Source of the DNA: CAVTLG01 sp963802635 | GTDB taxonomy: Bacteria; Chloroflexota; Ktedonobacteria; Ktedonobacterales; Ktedonobacteraceae | Direction of reading: 5' to 3' | NCBI GenBank assembly: GCA_963802635.1 | Contig: CAWDJJ010000003.1 | Coordinates: forward strand, 992,001 to 1,056,000 | DNA: 64,000 nt | Shown here: in pieces, positions 26,947 through 37,500 of the stretch | Numbering within the stretch: position 1 is the stretch's first letter | Layout: every line of letters begins with the position of its first letter | Translations under genes and position numbers: made by a program | The notes under the pieces: generated by a model | Seen by the model: only the letters and a program-made list of their open reading frames with translations | Databases searched by the model: none | What the model was told of the DNA's origin: nothing

Positions 26947-27516
26947 ATGACCGAAAAGCCAGCCTCAACTTCTCCTCAACATCATACACCTGTGCTTTTT
27001 AAGTACACGCCTCATCTGCATAAGCCACAGAATATCAATGTGCTCTTTGCGGCTGAGCAAGCCGCCGCCAACTTCAATCAGCGGGTAGCAACGGGGATGA
27101 CGAAGTTGTTTTCAGCGATGCCAACTTTCTGGGCGATAACCGCGTGGATAGTGCTTTGGATAGCGACAAATGCAACAATTGCCCATTTTGATCCGCTACC
27201 TTGGCCTCTGTTACTCTGCCTGGCGTCTGTGCCTCAATTACCGCTGATGGTAGTCATTATGGTAGGACAAGGCTTGCTCGGCAGGCGGCAGGAGTTACAG
27301 GCTGAAGAGCAGTACAATACGACGATGAAGACATACCACGATATTGAGCAAATTATGGCTCACCTGGGTGCTCAGGACGCGGAAATCTTGCGGCAGACAC
27401 AGCTTATTCTGCATCTATGTCAGGCTAACGGTATATCGCAGGAGCAAATAACGGCTGTGATTGGTCCTCAGAATACAAACAGCGCAAATTCTACTCCTCC
27501 ACCTGCAGCCCCATAA
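26947..27516 (+). CDS. DUF1003-type membrane protein
   Basis: 189 residues from an ATG behind GGAAGGA. Two membrane helices (about 58-80 and 90-112) are joined by a loop with FDPLPWPLLLCLASVPQLPLMVVIMVGQ, the DUF1003 pattern (FDPYPFILLN... in others). The Arg/Gln-rich segment after the second helix (GLLGRRQELQAEEQYNT) and the long helix to about 160 are also typical. The N- and C-terminal tails are Pro/Thr-rich. Function of the family is unknown. Confidence 0.82.
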   Translation: MTEKPASTSPQHHTPVLFKYTPHLHKPQNINVLFAAEQAAANFNQRVATGMTKLFSAMPTFWAITAWIVLWIATNATIAHFDPLPWPLLLCLASVPQLPLMVVIMVGQGLLGRRQELQAEEQYNTTMKTYHDIEQIMAHLGAQDAEILRQTQLILHLCQANGISQEQITAVIGPQNTNSANSTPPPAAP

Positions 27517-27714
27517 AGTGAAGATAATGCACTTTTTTTCTAGGCTCAAGCTAGCAGACGGGCGATCAAAAAAGGTCTTAGCTCGGCCCTACGTGAGCTT
27601 GTGCGGCACCTCGATAGTTACCTTCGTGTTGTATAATGAGCCGGACTGATCCTGTATTGTGGATCAATACGGTCCCTTACGAGAAGTAAAAAAAGAAGTA
27701 GGAGCATATTCGCA

Positions 27715-28011
27715 ATGTTTATTGCAACGAATAAGATTGAGGTTCCGGCGGCTCATCAGGAACATCTGGCGGCTGCTTTTGAACGGTCTGTGCCAGATTT
27801 ACAGCATTTTCCCGGCTTCCTGGGCTTTGAGCTATGGTTCGGTGAGGATAATACGGTGCTGTCCGTGTCTCGCTGGGAGGCAAAAGAAAACTTTGAAGCC
27901 TATGTGAATAGTGAGACATTTCGACAACACCACGGTGGCGCTAGCCGCGAGCAGGCCGGTGGTAACTCCGGGATTGCCTCTTATACCGCAAGAGTTTACG
28001 CGAGCAAATAA
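27715..28011 (+). CDS. Antibiotic biosynthesis monooxygenase (ABM)-domain protein
   Basis: 98 residues forming one ABM/dimeric alpha-beta-barrel domain. The start MFIATNKIEVPAAHQEHLAAAFERS, followed by PGFLGFELW and VLSVSRWEAKENFEAYVNSETFRQHH, is characteristic of this superfamily, which includes IsdG-like haem-degrading enzymes and quinol monooxygenases. The Asn/Trp/His pattern (N7, W58, H75-76) is compatible with an IsdG-like role, but that is inference. AGGAG lies upstream at a long spacing. It is monocistronic in appearance, followed by a hairpin at 28034-28067. Confidence 0.82.
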   Translation: MFIATNKIEVPAAHQEHLAAAFERSVPDLQHFPGFLGFELWFGEDNTVLSVSRWEAKENFEAYVNSETFRQHHGGASREQAGGNSGIASYTARVYASK

Positions 28012-28033
28012 CAGGATGAATCCCCTTGAGAGT

Positions 28034-28067
28034 CAGCTTCTATGTGATCGTGTATTAGTAGAAGCTG
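28034..28067 (+). terminator. Hairpin after the ABM gene
   Basis: Perfect 9-base arms, CAGCTTCTA (28034-28042) and TAGAAGCTG (28059-28067), without a clear U-run. It may be a terminator or attenuator ahead of the pentapeptide gene. Confidence 0.4.
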
Positions 28068-28101
28068 GCTACGTTAAAAGAAAGCGATGGGCTAGTTGCC
28101 G

Positions 28102-29214
28102 ATGGATTGGCGCACCTTCACTCGCGTTGCTACTGTGGTCCTGATCGGTAGCGTTCTGCTGAGCGCTCTTCTGCTGTGGATAACAGCGCCTGACGCCGCA
28201 CACGCAAGAGCAGCCGCTGTAAGTGTAGCTGGAGTTCAGGATACGCCAACCGTCGATGCAACGATCACTGTTCTCCAGAAAGAGCAGCTTGCTCAGCAGG
28301 TAGAACAGCTCAAGGAACAGAATTTCTGGTCGGCGTGGACAAATCTCGCTACACCGCTCTCGATTCTTGTTGGTCTGCTGACAGTCCTGGGCGGCGTGTG
28401 GCGCTACTTGCGAGATCAACGCGCCGAACGCGAGAGGCAACACGAGGGAGAGAGACAGCAACTGGCAGATCGTCAGGCCGAACGTGACAAGCAAGCCGAA
28501 GAGCGTTTTCAAAAGGTTGTTGAAGGACTGGGCAATGCCAACGAAGCCTCGCAGGTTGGAGCTGCCATTCTGTTGCGTACGTTCCTGCGCAAAAATGGAG
28601 GGTATGAGCAGTTTTATAGTCAGGTTTTTGATCTAGCGATTGCTCATTTGCGACTGCGCAACGTGGATGCAAAGACCCCTGAACCTCTTACATCGCTCAG
28701 TCAGGCACTGGTGACTGTGTTGAAAGAATCTTATCCACTCGCACGCGATTGGCTCGACCAGCATCCTCGCTATTTTGATGCTGCGCGTATTCAGTTAGAT
28801 CACGCCTATCTTTCCGGTGCGGACCTGCGGCGTATCTGGATACCAAAGGCGTATTTGCGTAAAGCAACCTTGCGGTCGACAGATCTGAGTCGGGCGAACC
28901 TGAATGGCGTCGATTTCTATGGCGCAAACCTCTGCAGTGCGAACCTCAACGGCGCTGATCTCTATGGCGCGAGTCTCGCAGAGGCCGATCTCAACGCTGC
29001 TGACCTGTCCAATGTCGATGTGACGACGGTAAAAGATTGGACCAACGCGAGACTGCATAATGTGAGAGGGTTGGCGAAAGCGCAACTGGAGCTGTGTAAG
29101 GCAAAAGGGGCCATTACTGATGCTCCAGATGCTGCTACTGTGGAGAATGCCCATAACGCTGATCAAGATCTTGCTACTCCTGTAGTCGTCTCAAACGCGC
29201 CACCCTCTCTTTGA
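28102..29214 (+). CDS. Membrane-anchored pentapeptide-repeat protein
   Basis: About 370 residues from the ATG at 28102. An N-terminal membrane helix (about 8-30) is followed by a Gln/Glu-rich helical stretch, a second membrane helix (about 85-105), and a long basic/Glu coiled coil (about 110-150). A helical domain ends at about 230. Pentapeptide repeats of the A(D/N)LXX type run from about 232 to 312 (LSGADLRRIWIPKAYLRKATLRSTDLSRANLNG...). The order (two TM helices, coiled coil, right-handed beta-helix) is common in bacterial pentapeptide proteins of unknown role. The C-terminal 50 residues are Ala/Asp-rich. No strong ribosome-binding site is visible. Confidence 0.82.
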   Translation: MDWRTFTRVATVVLIGSVLLSALLLWITAPDAAHARAAAVSVAGVQDTPTVDATITVLQKEQLAQQVEQLKEQNFWSAWTNLATPLSILVGLLTVLGGVWRYLRDQRAERERQHEGERQQLADRQAERDKQAEERFQKVVEGLGNANEASQVGAAILLRTFLRKNGGYEQFYSQVFDLAIAHLRLRNVDAKTPEPLTSLSQALVTVLKESYPLARDWLDQHPRYFDAARIQLDHAYLSGADLRRIWIPKAYLRKATLRSTDLSRANLNGVDFYGANLCSANLNGADLYGASLAEADLNAADLSNVDVTTVKDWTNARLHNVRGLAKAQLELCKAKGAITDAPDAATVENAHNADQDLATPVVVSNAPPSL

Positions 29215-29252
29215 GTCGTGATAAAATAGGCTTTTCGTCCATATAGGAGGGA

Positions 29253-29277
29253 ACAGGGTAGGGGCGTCACCTCGCGT
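29253..29277. repeat. Family-2 palindromic repeat, left half
   Basis: ACAGGGTAGGGGCGTCACCT followed by CGCGT is the left arm of a palindromic repeat. Its right part resumes after the IS4 element at 30800 and ends in ...ACACGCCCCTACCC. An intact relative lies at 55709-55766. Confidence 0.65.
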
Positions 29278-30799
29278 CATGCGTTGATACTAAATAAGAA
29301 ACCAGAGAGAAAGGGAGGACAAAATGGCGAAATCTCTTGCGTGGAGGGGAGAAAAGGAGGACAATCTTTTCATACATAAATTTCTCCGAAAAGGAAGGTC
29401 CTCCATGAAACATTCTATCGCATCGACGCAAGAGGAGATGCCCAAGAGTCCGGCCAATCAGATCATTGCCCTTCTGCTCAACGTGCTGTCTGCGGGATCG
29501 GTGAGTGCTCCGACCACGGCAGTCACGCGTGGACGGGGACGTCCAGCCACCTTGTCTCATGATCATCTCTGGCTGGCGATGCTGCAGACAATGCTGCAAG
29601 GGTCCACCAGCTTTGCCAGTCTTTGGCGCTTGATTACCTGGACCGGGATCGGCCATCTGCCTATCCTGGATCTGACGCGTGACGCGGTGCGCAAACGCTT
29701 GCTGCACGCCAAGCTGGACTCCTTGCACGACCTGCTCGCGCGGGTCAGTCAGGCAGTGTTGCCTTGGACGACTCAGGTGCAAGACCGGGACCTGGCTCCC
29801 TTCGCGACCCGCATCCTGGCGTTGGATCAAAGTACGCTCGATGCGGTCCGGCGTACCTGCCAGGACGTGCGTGAAGAGCCAGTGGAGAGTGCCCGCTTGC
29901 TGGTGGGCAAACTGGCCGCCCTCTTCGATATCCAGCGACAGCAGTGGGTGCGCGTGCTCTTTCGAGAGGATGTCTTTGCCAATGAGAAGCTCTTCGTCGA
30001 AGAACTGCTGGCTGGCATCCAAAAAGGAACCCTCATCCTGGCAGATCTGGGCTATTTCAGCTTCGCGTGGTTCGATTGGCTCACCGATCAGGGCTATTGG
30101 TGGCTTTCGCGCATGCGGGAAAAGACCTCCTACCAGATCGTGCATGTCTTCGTGCAGCAAGGCACGACCTTGGATGCGCTTATCTGGCTGGGGGCCTACA
30201 ACGCAGATAAAGCCAAGCATCTGGTGCGCTTGATCCAGTTTGAGCATGCTGGGATCTGCTATCGCTACGTGACCAATGTGCGAGACCCGGCGTTGCTGAG
30301 CATGAGTGATGCCGCCCGTTTGTATGCTCGCCGATGGGATATCGAGTTGGCTTTCAAAATGCTCAAAGGGGAGTTGGGTCTGCACCTGTGGTGGTCGAGC
30401 TTTCCCATCCTGGTGCTCCAACAACTCTTGTGCGCCTTCATCCTGGCTCAAATCCTGCATGCCTTGCACCTGCGGGTGGCCGCAGAGGCGGGCGTGGAAC
30501 TCTTTGCGGTCTCCTTGCCGGTGCTGGTCAAGCTGCTGGCTCACGCCCCGGCACGAGCCATGGGAGAGAGCCTGTGCAGTTTGTTGGTGCGCAAAGGCCA
30601 CCAGCAGGGACTTATCCGCCCTTCTCGACGCTATCAACCCATCGTCCCGGCCTTGCTTGAACCCTACCTGCCTGCTCCTGCTGACCTGGTGTGCGTCAGG
30701 AAGGAGCGCTATGGTAGGCGCAAATGCGAGCCTCGTTCCCATCGTCCGTGCTTTCAACCGCGTTTTTTCTCTTTCTTTTTGATTTAGTATCAACGTATG
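29278..30799 (+). mobile_element. IS4-family insertion sequence, 1,522 bp
   Basis: The ends are imperfect 18-base inverted repeats, CATGCGTTGATACTAAAT on the left and CATACGTTGATACTAAAT read inward from the right (one mismatch). The flanks CCTCGCGT (29270-29277 and 30800-30807) form an 8-bp target duplication. The target was a family-2 palindromic repeat. Ends, duplication and transposase are all intact, so the insertion looks recent. Confidence 0.9.
29404..30787 (+). CDS. IS4-family DDE transposase
   Basis: About 460 residues from the ATG at 29404, with AAGGAAGG upstream. An in-frame ATG at 29324, also with GGAGG, would add 27 residues. The DDE residues lie in ILALDQSTLDAV (first Asp), LILADLGYFSFAWFDWL (second Asp) and LYARRWDIELAFKMLKGELGL (Glu in the Y-R-E-K signature YxxRWxIExxFK). 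The insertion domain between the second D and E is beta-rich, as in IS4. The frame is intact. A long open frame on the opposite strand is only a shadow of it. Confidence 0.93.
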
Positions 30800-30870
30800 C
30801 CTCGCGTGCGCCCAGTTGCTTGTATCGTAGCCTCCAGGGCGGCCGCAAGGACACGCCCCTACCCGTTTGT
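30800..30870. repeat. Family-2 palindromic repeat, right half
   Basis: This continues the copy interrupted by the IS4 element: CCTCGCGTGCGCCCAG, then CCAGGGCGGCCGCAAGG and ACACGCCCCTACCC, which pairs with GGGTAGGGGCGT at 29255-29266. A further related piece (ACACCCCTACCCCTGTTTCCC) follows near 30898-30920. Confidence 0.65.
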
Positions 30871-30958
30871 CTTCGTGGGCGCAGAGCCGGGAAAGATGAC
30901 ACCCCTACCCCTGTTTCCCGACGTTTCCCAGCAAGGATGAAGATCCATAAAATATGCC

Positions 30959-32135
30959 TCAGTGTTTGGCTGGACTGAGTGATAGCTCGGTTGCTTTTTT
31001 GTAACGTCGCTCATCGCGCCAGCGTTTTACGTCAAGCAGACGACGATAGGTCTCGTAGATCAGTGGCTGGTAGACGAGGTCGTGCGTCTCCAAGAAGCGC
31101 AACGGATACCCACCAAAGCCGCGCTTGAAGAGGTAGACGCCCCATAGCTCCTGGCTCTCCTTTCGGCCAGATGAGCCGGAAGCTACCTCCTTTCCGACAA
31201 ATGAGCCGAAGGCTAGACGCGCTAGCGTCGTTTCTGGCCGTTTAATAACAGGCTCCTCTAAGATGTCGGGGATGCCTCGGAAGTTGTAGTACCAGCAGCC
31301 CTGCTCTCTGGCCCACTGCATGCTAGTCCACTGTAAGAGATGGTTGGGCATGCGTTCGCGGTGCTCGTTCGATGAGGCTCCAAACATGTACCAGCTCCAA
31401 TGCCCCAGCGTCGCGATGATCGTGCCAGCAATGGTCTGACCCTCGTATTCAGCCAGGAAGAGTGCTGCATGCTTACTTTCGGTATAGAGGCGCATGAGTT
31501 CGATGTAGTACGCTTTGTTTTGGATGACAAATTGGTCGCGCTCGCTGGTGGTTTCGTAGAGGCGATAGAAGGTATCCAGGTCGGCCTGACTCTCGCCGCG
31601 CCGGACTGTGATGCCTTTACGTGTGGCTAGACGAATGTTATAGCGCCATTTCTCTTTCATCTGCGCTTGCAGGGTTTTCTCGTCCGGGCGGATGTCCAGA
31701 ACCCATTCGTGACGGATGTGCGCGGCGTAAGGGTTGATCTGGAATCCGCGCTGCTTGAGTGCGAGCTGCCAGCGTGTGTCTCCGTCGAGTACGCTAGGCT
31801 CGACTTTGAGCATGAATGCGTGGCGCTTGTGGGCTTCGGCGCGCACAAAGTTGAGTAGGATGGTCATGGCTGGCGAGTCTGGGTCCTCGATAACCGGACC
31901 GCGCGGCGCGTAGAAGAAGGTTCTGTGGAGTACGGGCACACGCGCGATGACCAGTACCATGGCCGCGCATAATTGTCCGGCGTCATCTACTACTCCTATA
32001 CATAATGCCTCGCTACCCACTTCTCTGAGCGGTGCGAGTTTCGGCCCACTCGTACGATTGGGTGATATTACAGCAGGACGACGCTGCGATAAAGTCGTTC
32101 CACTTCTGACGGTCTGTGATGATCTGAGCTTCCAT
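30959..32135 (-). CDS. FemAB/FemX-like peptidoglycan-bridge aminoacyltransferase, frameshifted and carrying an in-frame repeat
   Basis: The protein has the double-GNAT FemX pattern: EKWRYNIRLATRKGITVRRG, FYRLYETTSERDQF, the second-domain motif YNFRGIPDI and LWGVYLFKRGFGGYPLRFLETHDLVYQPL. FemX enzymes add amino acids from aminoacyl-tRNA to lipid II or related acceptors. The ATG at 32135 opens MEAQIITDRQKWNDFIAA...NITQSYEWAE, the expected N-terminus, but this frame stops soon. The rest is in the next frame from LAPLREVGSEAL. One extra base in TTT at 32039-32041 explains it. Residues from 31165-31239 are encoded by a 75-bp family-1 repeat (RPETTLARLAFGSFVGKEV...), inserted in frame between the two halves of the second domain. 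Confidence 0.78.
31165..31239. repeat. Family-1 palindromic repeat inside the FemX-like gene
   Basis: The 75-bp element starts GGCCAGATGAGCC and ends CGTTTCTGGCC. It has the family core AGATGAGCC...CGTTTCT but different, still complementary arms (GGCC...GGCC). It contains a second left-half copy (AAATGAGCCGAAGGCTAG). Its length is divisible by three and it has no stop in the coding frame. Confidence 0.75.
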
Positions 32136-32326
32136 TTAAGTCCCGACACTTTCTTTTATGTGTAGTTGTATTTATGGTAACGATTTAGGTCCCCAGAAAT
32201 GTCGTACAGGCCCCCATAGGACTGAACCAAACGTCTGGTCTCGAGGTTGTGGTGATCTTTTTCCCAGGCGAGCGCCTGCGATCCGCAGGAGGGGATGAGT
32301 GGGGCGCGAGGAAAGCTTGTCTTCCG

Positions 32327-32927
32327 TTACAGGACAAAGGGGATGAGCCGTTTTGTGCGCTGCATATACTCCTGATACCGCTGGCCCAGATGCTCCTGCA
32401 GGACGCGCTCTTCCACATGGATACGGTAGCTCAAACCAATCAGCGCACATCCCATCAGGACCAACAGGCTCAACCAGTTCGTTCGAGCTGAGTCCGAATC
32501 CGAGGAACATGATGAGCAAGCCGGTATAGGAGGGATGACGAATGAGCTTGTATGGTCCGTCTTCTACCACCTGCTGATCAGCAACAACCGCCACGCTGAG
32601 AGTGAAATAGCGACCAAGCACTGTGATGGCATAGAGACGGAAAGCGAGACCGGCGTAGACCAGAGCAACGCCTAACCAGAAGACGAAAACGCTCGCGCTC
32701 GTGATGGTGGTGGCAGGAACAGCGTGGGGTAGCAGTAAGCAGAGCAAGATGCCGAGTCCGACCGTTCCAGCGACGACCGCCCGCGATCCTTTATCCTGGA
32801 GTTGGGCACCAGTACGGAGGTGCGTGATTTGCTTCATCCCCAAGATCACTTCCGTCACCGCCCAGATGACATACCCGGCTGGCAGAACATTCCGAAACAG
32901 AGGATTCTGAGCGAAAAGTGGCTGCAT
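32327..32927 (-). CDS. Isoprenylcysteine carboxyl methyltransferase-like membrane protein, +1 frameshift
   Basis: The ATG at 32927 follows AAAAGG and opens MQPLFAQNPLFRN. Four hydrophobic segments and GRYFTLSV...VVEDGPYKLIRHPSYTGLLIMFLGFGL are the core of the ICMT/PEMT family; RHPSYTG is the SAM-binding signature. After GLSSN the same frame departs from the family. The next frame carries NWLSLLVLMGCALIGLSYRI, then HVEERVLQEHLGQRYQEYMQ and RTKRLIPFVL to a stop at 32327-32329, the usual ICMT end. One extra base at about 32477-32485 accounts for this. It would methylate a lipid or isoprenyl substrate at the membrane; the substrate is unknown. Confidence 0.75.
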
Positions 32928-33188
32928 ATTCCGCATCCTTTTCTTTCTGTACAAGTGGTAAATGAAGTGTTCCAACGGCCAGTCCGTCTGAGAGACACGA
33001 ACACCATTTACAACGCTCAGGAAAAGTATACCAGATGGGGGAGCGGCTTGCCCAGGTACTTTCCTCTCGGTCATGGGTGTGGTGACGAGATTTGTCAGAA
33101 GAAAGCGGCCCTGTCTCAGCGGAGAGGGATGTAGAGCGAGCAGGACGAGGCGGTCGATGAGGTGATACATTCTGTATAAGGGGCATGA

Positions 33189-34450
33189 CGGGCGCGATAA
33201 ATCTGGCCCCTACCTTTCGGGCAATAAATTGCCTGAGGGGACGATGATCGCCGTTGCGGGTCTGTTTTCAAGTCCGCATATCTTCTATCTTCCACGTCAT
33301 GACAGAGATGATAACGCTTTACTGCGATTCATCGCGTGTGTGAGTAGGGGTCTGGTTCACCGCGCCTGCGTCGCCATGCTCCTGATGATGCTCTTTCCCT
33401 CTATGGGAATATGTGTATGAGGAATATATGTATGGATAATATGTTTATGATGGTAAAACGGGCGCGATAAATCTGGCCCCTACCTTTCGGGCAATAAATT
33501 GCCTGAGGGGACGATGATCGCTGTTGAAGGTCTGTTTTCAATTCCGCATATCTTCTATCTTCCACGTCATGACAGGGATGATAACGCTTTACCGCGATTT
33601 ATCGCGTGTGTGAGTAGGGGTCTGGTTCACCGCGCCTGCGTCGCCATGCTCCTGATGATGCTCTTTCCCTCTATGGGAATATGTGTATGAGGAATATATG
33701 TATGGATAATATGTTTATGATGGTAAAACGGGCGCGATAAATCTGGCCCCTACCTTTCGGGCAATAAATTGCCTGAGGGGACGATGATCGCCGTTGAAGG
33801 TCTGTTTTCAAGTCCGCATATCTTCTATCTTCCACGTCATGACAGGGATGATAACGCTTTACCGCGATTTATCGCGTGTGTGAGTAGGGGTCTGGTTCAC
33901 CGCGCCTGCGTCGCCATGCTCCTGATGATGCTCTTTCCCTCTATGGGAATATGTGTATGAGGAATATATGTATGGATAATATGTTTATGATGGTAAAACG
34001 GGCGCGATAAATCTGGCCCCTACCTTTCGGGCAATAAATTGCCTGAGGGGACGATGATCGCCGTTGAAGGTCTGTTTTCAAGTCCGCATATCTTCTATCT
34101 TCCACGTCATGACAGGGATGATAACGCTTTACCGCGATTTATCGCGTGTGTGAGTAGGGGTCTGGTTCACCGCGCCTGCGTCGCCATGCTCCTGATGATG
34201 CTCTTTCCCTCTATGGGAATATGTGTATGAGGAATATATGTATGGATAATATGTTTATGATGGTAAAACGGGCGCGATAAATCTGGCCCCTACCTTTCGG
34301 GCAATAAATTGCCTGAGGGGACGATGATCGCCGTTGAAGGTCTGTTTTCAAGTCCGCATATCTTCTATCTTCCACGTCATGACAGGGATGATAACGCTTT
34401 ACCGCGATTTATCGCGTGTGTGAGTAGGGACCCGATTTATCGCGTCCGTT
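33189..34450. repeat. 270-bp tandem repeat array bounded by inverted repeats
   Basis: Four full units start at 33189, 33459, 33729 and 33999; a fifth, partial one starts at 34269. The period is exactly 270 bp. Unit 1 is the most diverged and units 3-5 are almost identical, so expansion was recent. The left edge CGGGCGCGATAAATCTGGCC and the right edge (34424-34448, read on the other strand CGGACGCGATAAATCGGGTC) form an inverted repeat. Each unit also contains a degenerate right edge (GTAGGGGTCTGGTTCACCGC). The 63-codon frame repeated in each unit has no ribosome-binding site and is probably not a gene. The region separates the ICMT-like gene from the CRISPR array. Confidence 0.85.
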
Positions 34451-34591
34451 TCCTCATGCGTTTTTTGCACGTCACACGAAACAATCACGATTTTGTCTTT
34501 TCTGCATGTTCATCGGTCAATGGTTTGGCCTCGACGTGAAGACCTCACGCTGGACCAGAGACGTGACCACCTCCGGCAAAGCGCTTGATCG

Positions 34592-37500
34592 GTTGCAATC
34601 CCTCAATCGGGCAATTCGCCTTTTTCACCCTGGCGCAACTGCAAATCTACGGGACGATTGGAAGGTTGCAATCCCTCAATCGGGCAATTCGCCTTTTTCA
34701 CCGTCAAAGCACTCCGTGAACTCCTCGTCCACTGGTGAGTTGCAATCCCTCAATCGGGCAATTCGCCTTTTTCACCCTGGCGCAACTGCAAATCTACGGG
34801 ACGATTGGAAGGTTGCAATCCCTCAATCGGGCAATTCGCCTTTTTCACTTTCACTAAGCGCGGTATCCCTCTCTCTGGATGAAAGGTTGCAATCCCTCAA
34901 TCGGGCAATTCGCCTTTTTCACTTTCACTAAGCGCGGTATCCCTCTCTCTGGATGAAAGGTTGCAATCCCTCAATCGGGCAATTCGCCTTTTTCACCGTC
35001 AAAGCACTCCGTGAACTCCTCGTCCACTGGTGAGTTGCAATCCCTCAATCGGGCAATTCGCCTTTTTCACCCTGGCGCAACTGCAAATCTACGGGACGAT
35101 TGGAAGGTTGCAATCCCTCAATCGGGCAATTCGCCTTTTTCACTTTCACTAAGCGCGGTATCCCTCTCTCTGGATGAAAGGTTGCAATCCCTCAATCGGG
35201 CAATTCGCCTTTTTCACTTTCACTAAGCGCGGTATCCCTCTCTCTGGATGAAAGGTTGCAATCCCTCAATCGGGCAATTCGCCTTTTTCACCGTCAAAGC
35301 ACTCCGTGAACTCCTCGTCCACTGGTGAGTTGCAATCCCTCAATCGGGCAATTCGCCTTTTTCACTGCAACGCTTTTATTGCATCCTCGTATGTCTTGTG
35401 AGTTGCAATCCCTCAATCGGGCAATTCGCCTTTTTCACTATCCGAGCGGTCATGAACTATACGCTTGCCGTTGGGTTGCAATCCCTCAATCGGGCAATTC
35501 GCCTTTTTCACTATCCGAGCGGTCATGAACTATACGCTTGCCGTTGGGTTGCAATCCCTCAATCGGGCAATTCGCCTTTTTCACCTTTTATAAAGTCTTA
35601 TGGAGAACAATATCCTACATTGTTGCAATCCCTCAATCGGGCAATTCGCCTTTTTCACGCCATTCAAATGCAAGAGGAACTTGCACATATTGAAGTTGCA
35701 ATCCCTCAATCGGGCAATTCGCCTTTTTCACCTTTTATAAAGTCTTATGGAGAACAATATCCTACATTGTTGCAATCCCTCAATCGGGCAATTCGCCTTT
35801 TTCACGCCATTCAAATGCAAGAGGAACTTGCACATATTGAAGTTGCAATCCCTCAATCGGGCAATTCGCCTTTTTCACTATCCGAGCGGTCATGAACTAT
35901 ACGCTTGCCGTTGGGTTGCAATCCCTCAATCGGGCAATTCGCCTTTTTCACCTTTTATAAAGTCTTATGGAGAACAATATCCTACATTGTTGCAATCCCT
36001 CAATCGGGCAATTCGCCTTTTTCACGCCATTCAAATGCAAGAGGAACTTGCACATATTGAAGTTGCAATCCCTCAATCGGGCAATTCGCCTTTTTCACCT
36101 TTTATAAAGTCTTATGGAGAACAATATCCTACATTGTTGCAATCCCTCAATCGGGCAATTCGCCTTTTTCACGAAATTAGTTTTTCTTGAGCTGCGTTCT
36201 GTAGCTTCGTTGCAATCCCTCAATCGGGCAATTCGCCTTTTTCACTCCTTCATTTATAGCCGGAGAACGCAACGAAGTATGGTTGCAATCCCTCAATCGG
36301 GCAATTCGCCTTTTTCACTTTCTCACATTCTGGAAGCTATCAATGCTTCTGTAGGTTGCAATCCCTCAATCGGGCAATTCGCCTTTTTCACGCTTCGCCG
36401 GTCGACTGTGCACGCTCATCTGCATCAGTTGCAATCCCTCAATCGGGCAATTCGCCTTTTTCACGAAAGACGTAGAGAATTGATGAATTTCATTATCGAA
36501 GAGTTGCAATCCCTCAATCGGGCAATTCGCCTTTTTCACCTCATTTTATATAGACCTAGGCACAGGGACGCCGCTGTTGCAATCCCTCAATCGGGCAATT
36601 CGCCTTTTTCACCTCGACGTCTGATTCCTATAGCCTTGCGCTGTTTCGGTTGCAATCCCTCAATCGGGCAATTCGCCTTTTTCACGGAATGCGACACTGT
36701 GACACCGGAACCCGCCACTACGTTGCAATCCCTCAATCGGGCAATTCGCCTTTTTCACTCAAGAACAACCATTTTATCCATTTTTCTATAGAAACGTTGC
36801 AATCCCTCAATCGGGCAATTCGCCTTTTTCACGGTGAGCGATGGTGTGTTGCGCCTGATGCATGGAACGTTGCAATCCCTCAATCGGGCAATTCGCCTTT
36901 TTCACTTTTCCTCTCACCAGTGGACTAGCAACTCTCTGAGAGTTGCAATCCCTCAATCGGGCAATTCGCCTTTTTCACCCCACTGCCTAACGTGGAGGTA
37001 GCAGAGTTTCCGAAAAGTTGCAATCCCTCAATCGGGCAATTCGCCTTTTTCACTTACAAAGTGTCCTGGGCCACTGCTGACTTGGCAAAGTTGCAATCCC
37101 TCAATCGGGCAATTCGCCCTTTTCACCAGGTATCTAAAGCTTTTAAGAAACTTCCTTGAATAGTTGCAATCCCTCAATCGGGCAATTCGCCTTTTTCACG
37201 CTAATGATCTACTTCTAATAGTATACCAGATGTCTAGTTGCAATCCCTCAATCGGGCAATTCGCCTTTTTCACGCTAATGATCTACTTCTAATAGTATAC
37301 CAGATGTCTAGTTGCAATCCCTCAATCGGGCAATTCGCCTTTTTCACGCTAATGATCTACTTCTAATAGTATACCAGATGTCTAGTTGCAATCCCTCAAT
37401 CGGGCAATTCGCCTTTTTCACACTGTTGTTCCATTGGTTTCTTTCTCCTGTGTTATTCGTTGCAATCCCTCAATCGGGCAATTCGCCTTTTTCACGAAAC

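Noticed and set aside
29267..30793. 508-codon minus-strand frame over the IS4 transposase, and a 342-codon one at 38378-39406 over the IS701 transposase
   Set aside because: Both are shadows of the transposase frames, which carry DDE motifs and lie within mapped IS ends.
33229..34539. Five 63- to 76-codon frames, one per 270-bp unit
   Set aside because: There is no ribosome-binding site and the protein is low in plausible structure. The frame is repeated only because the DNA is.
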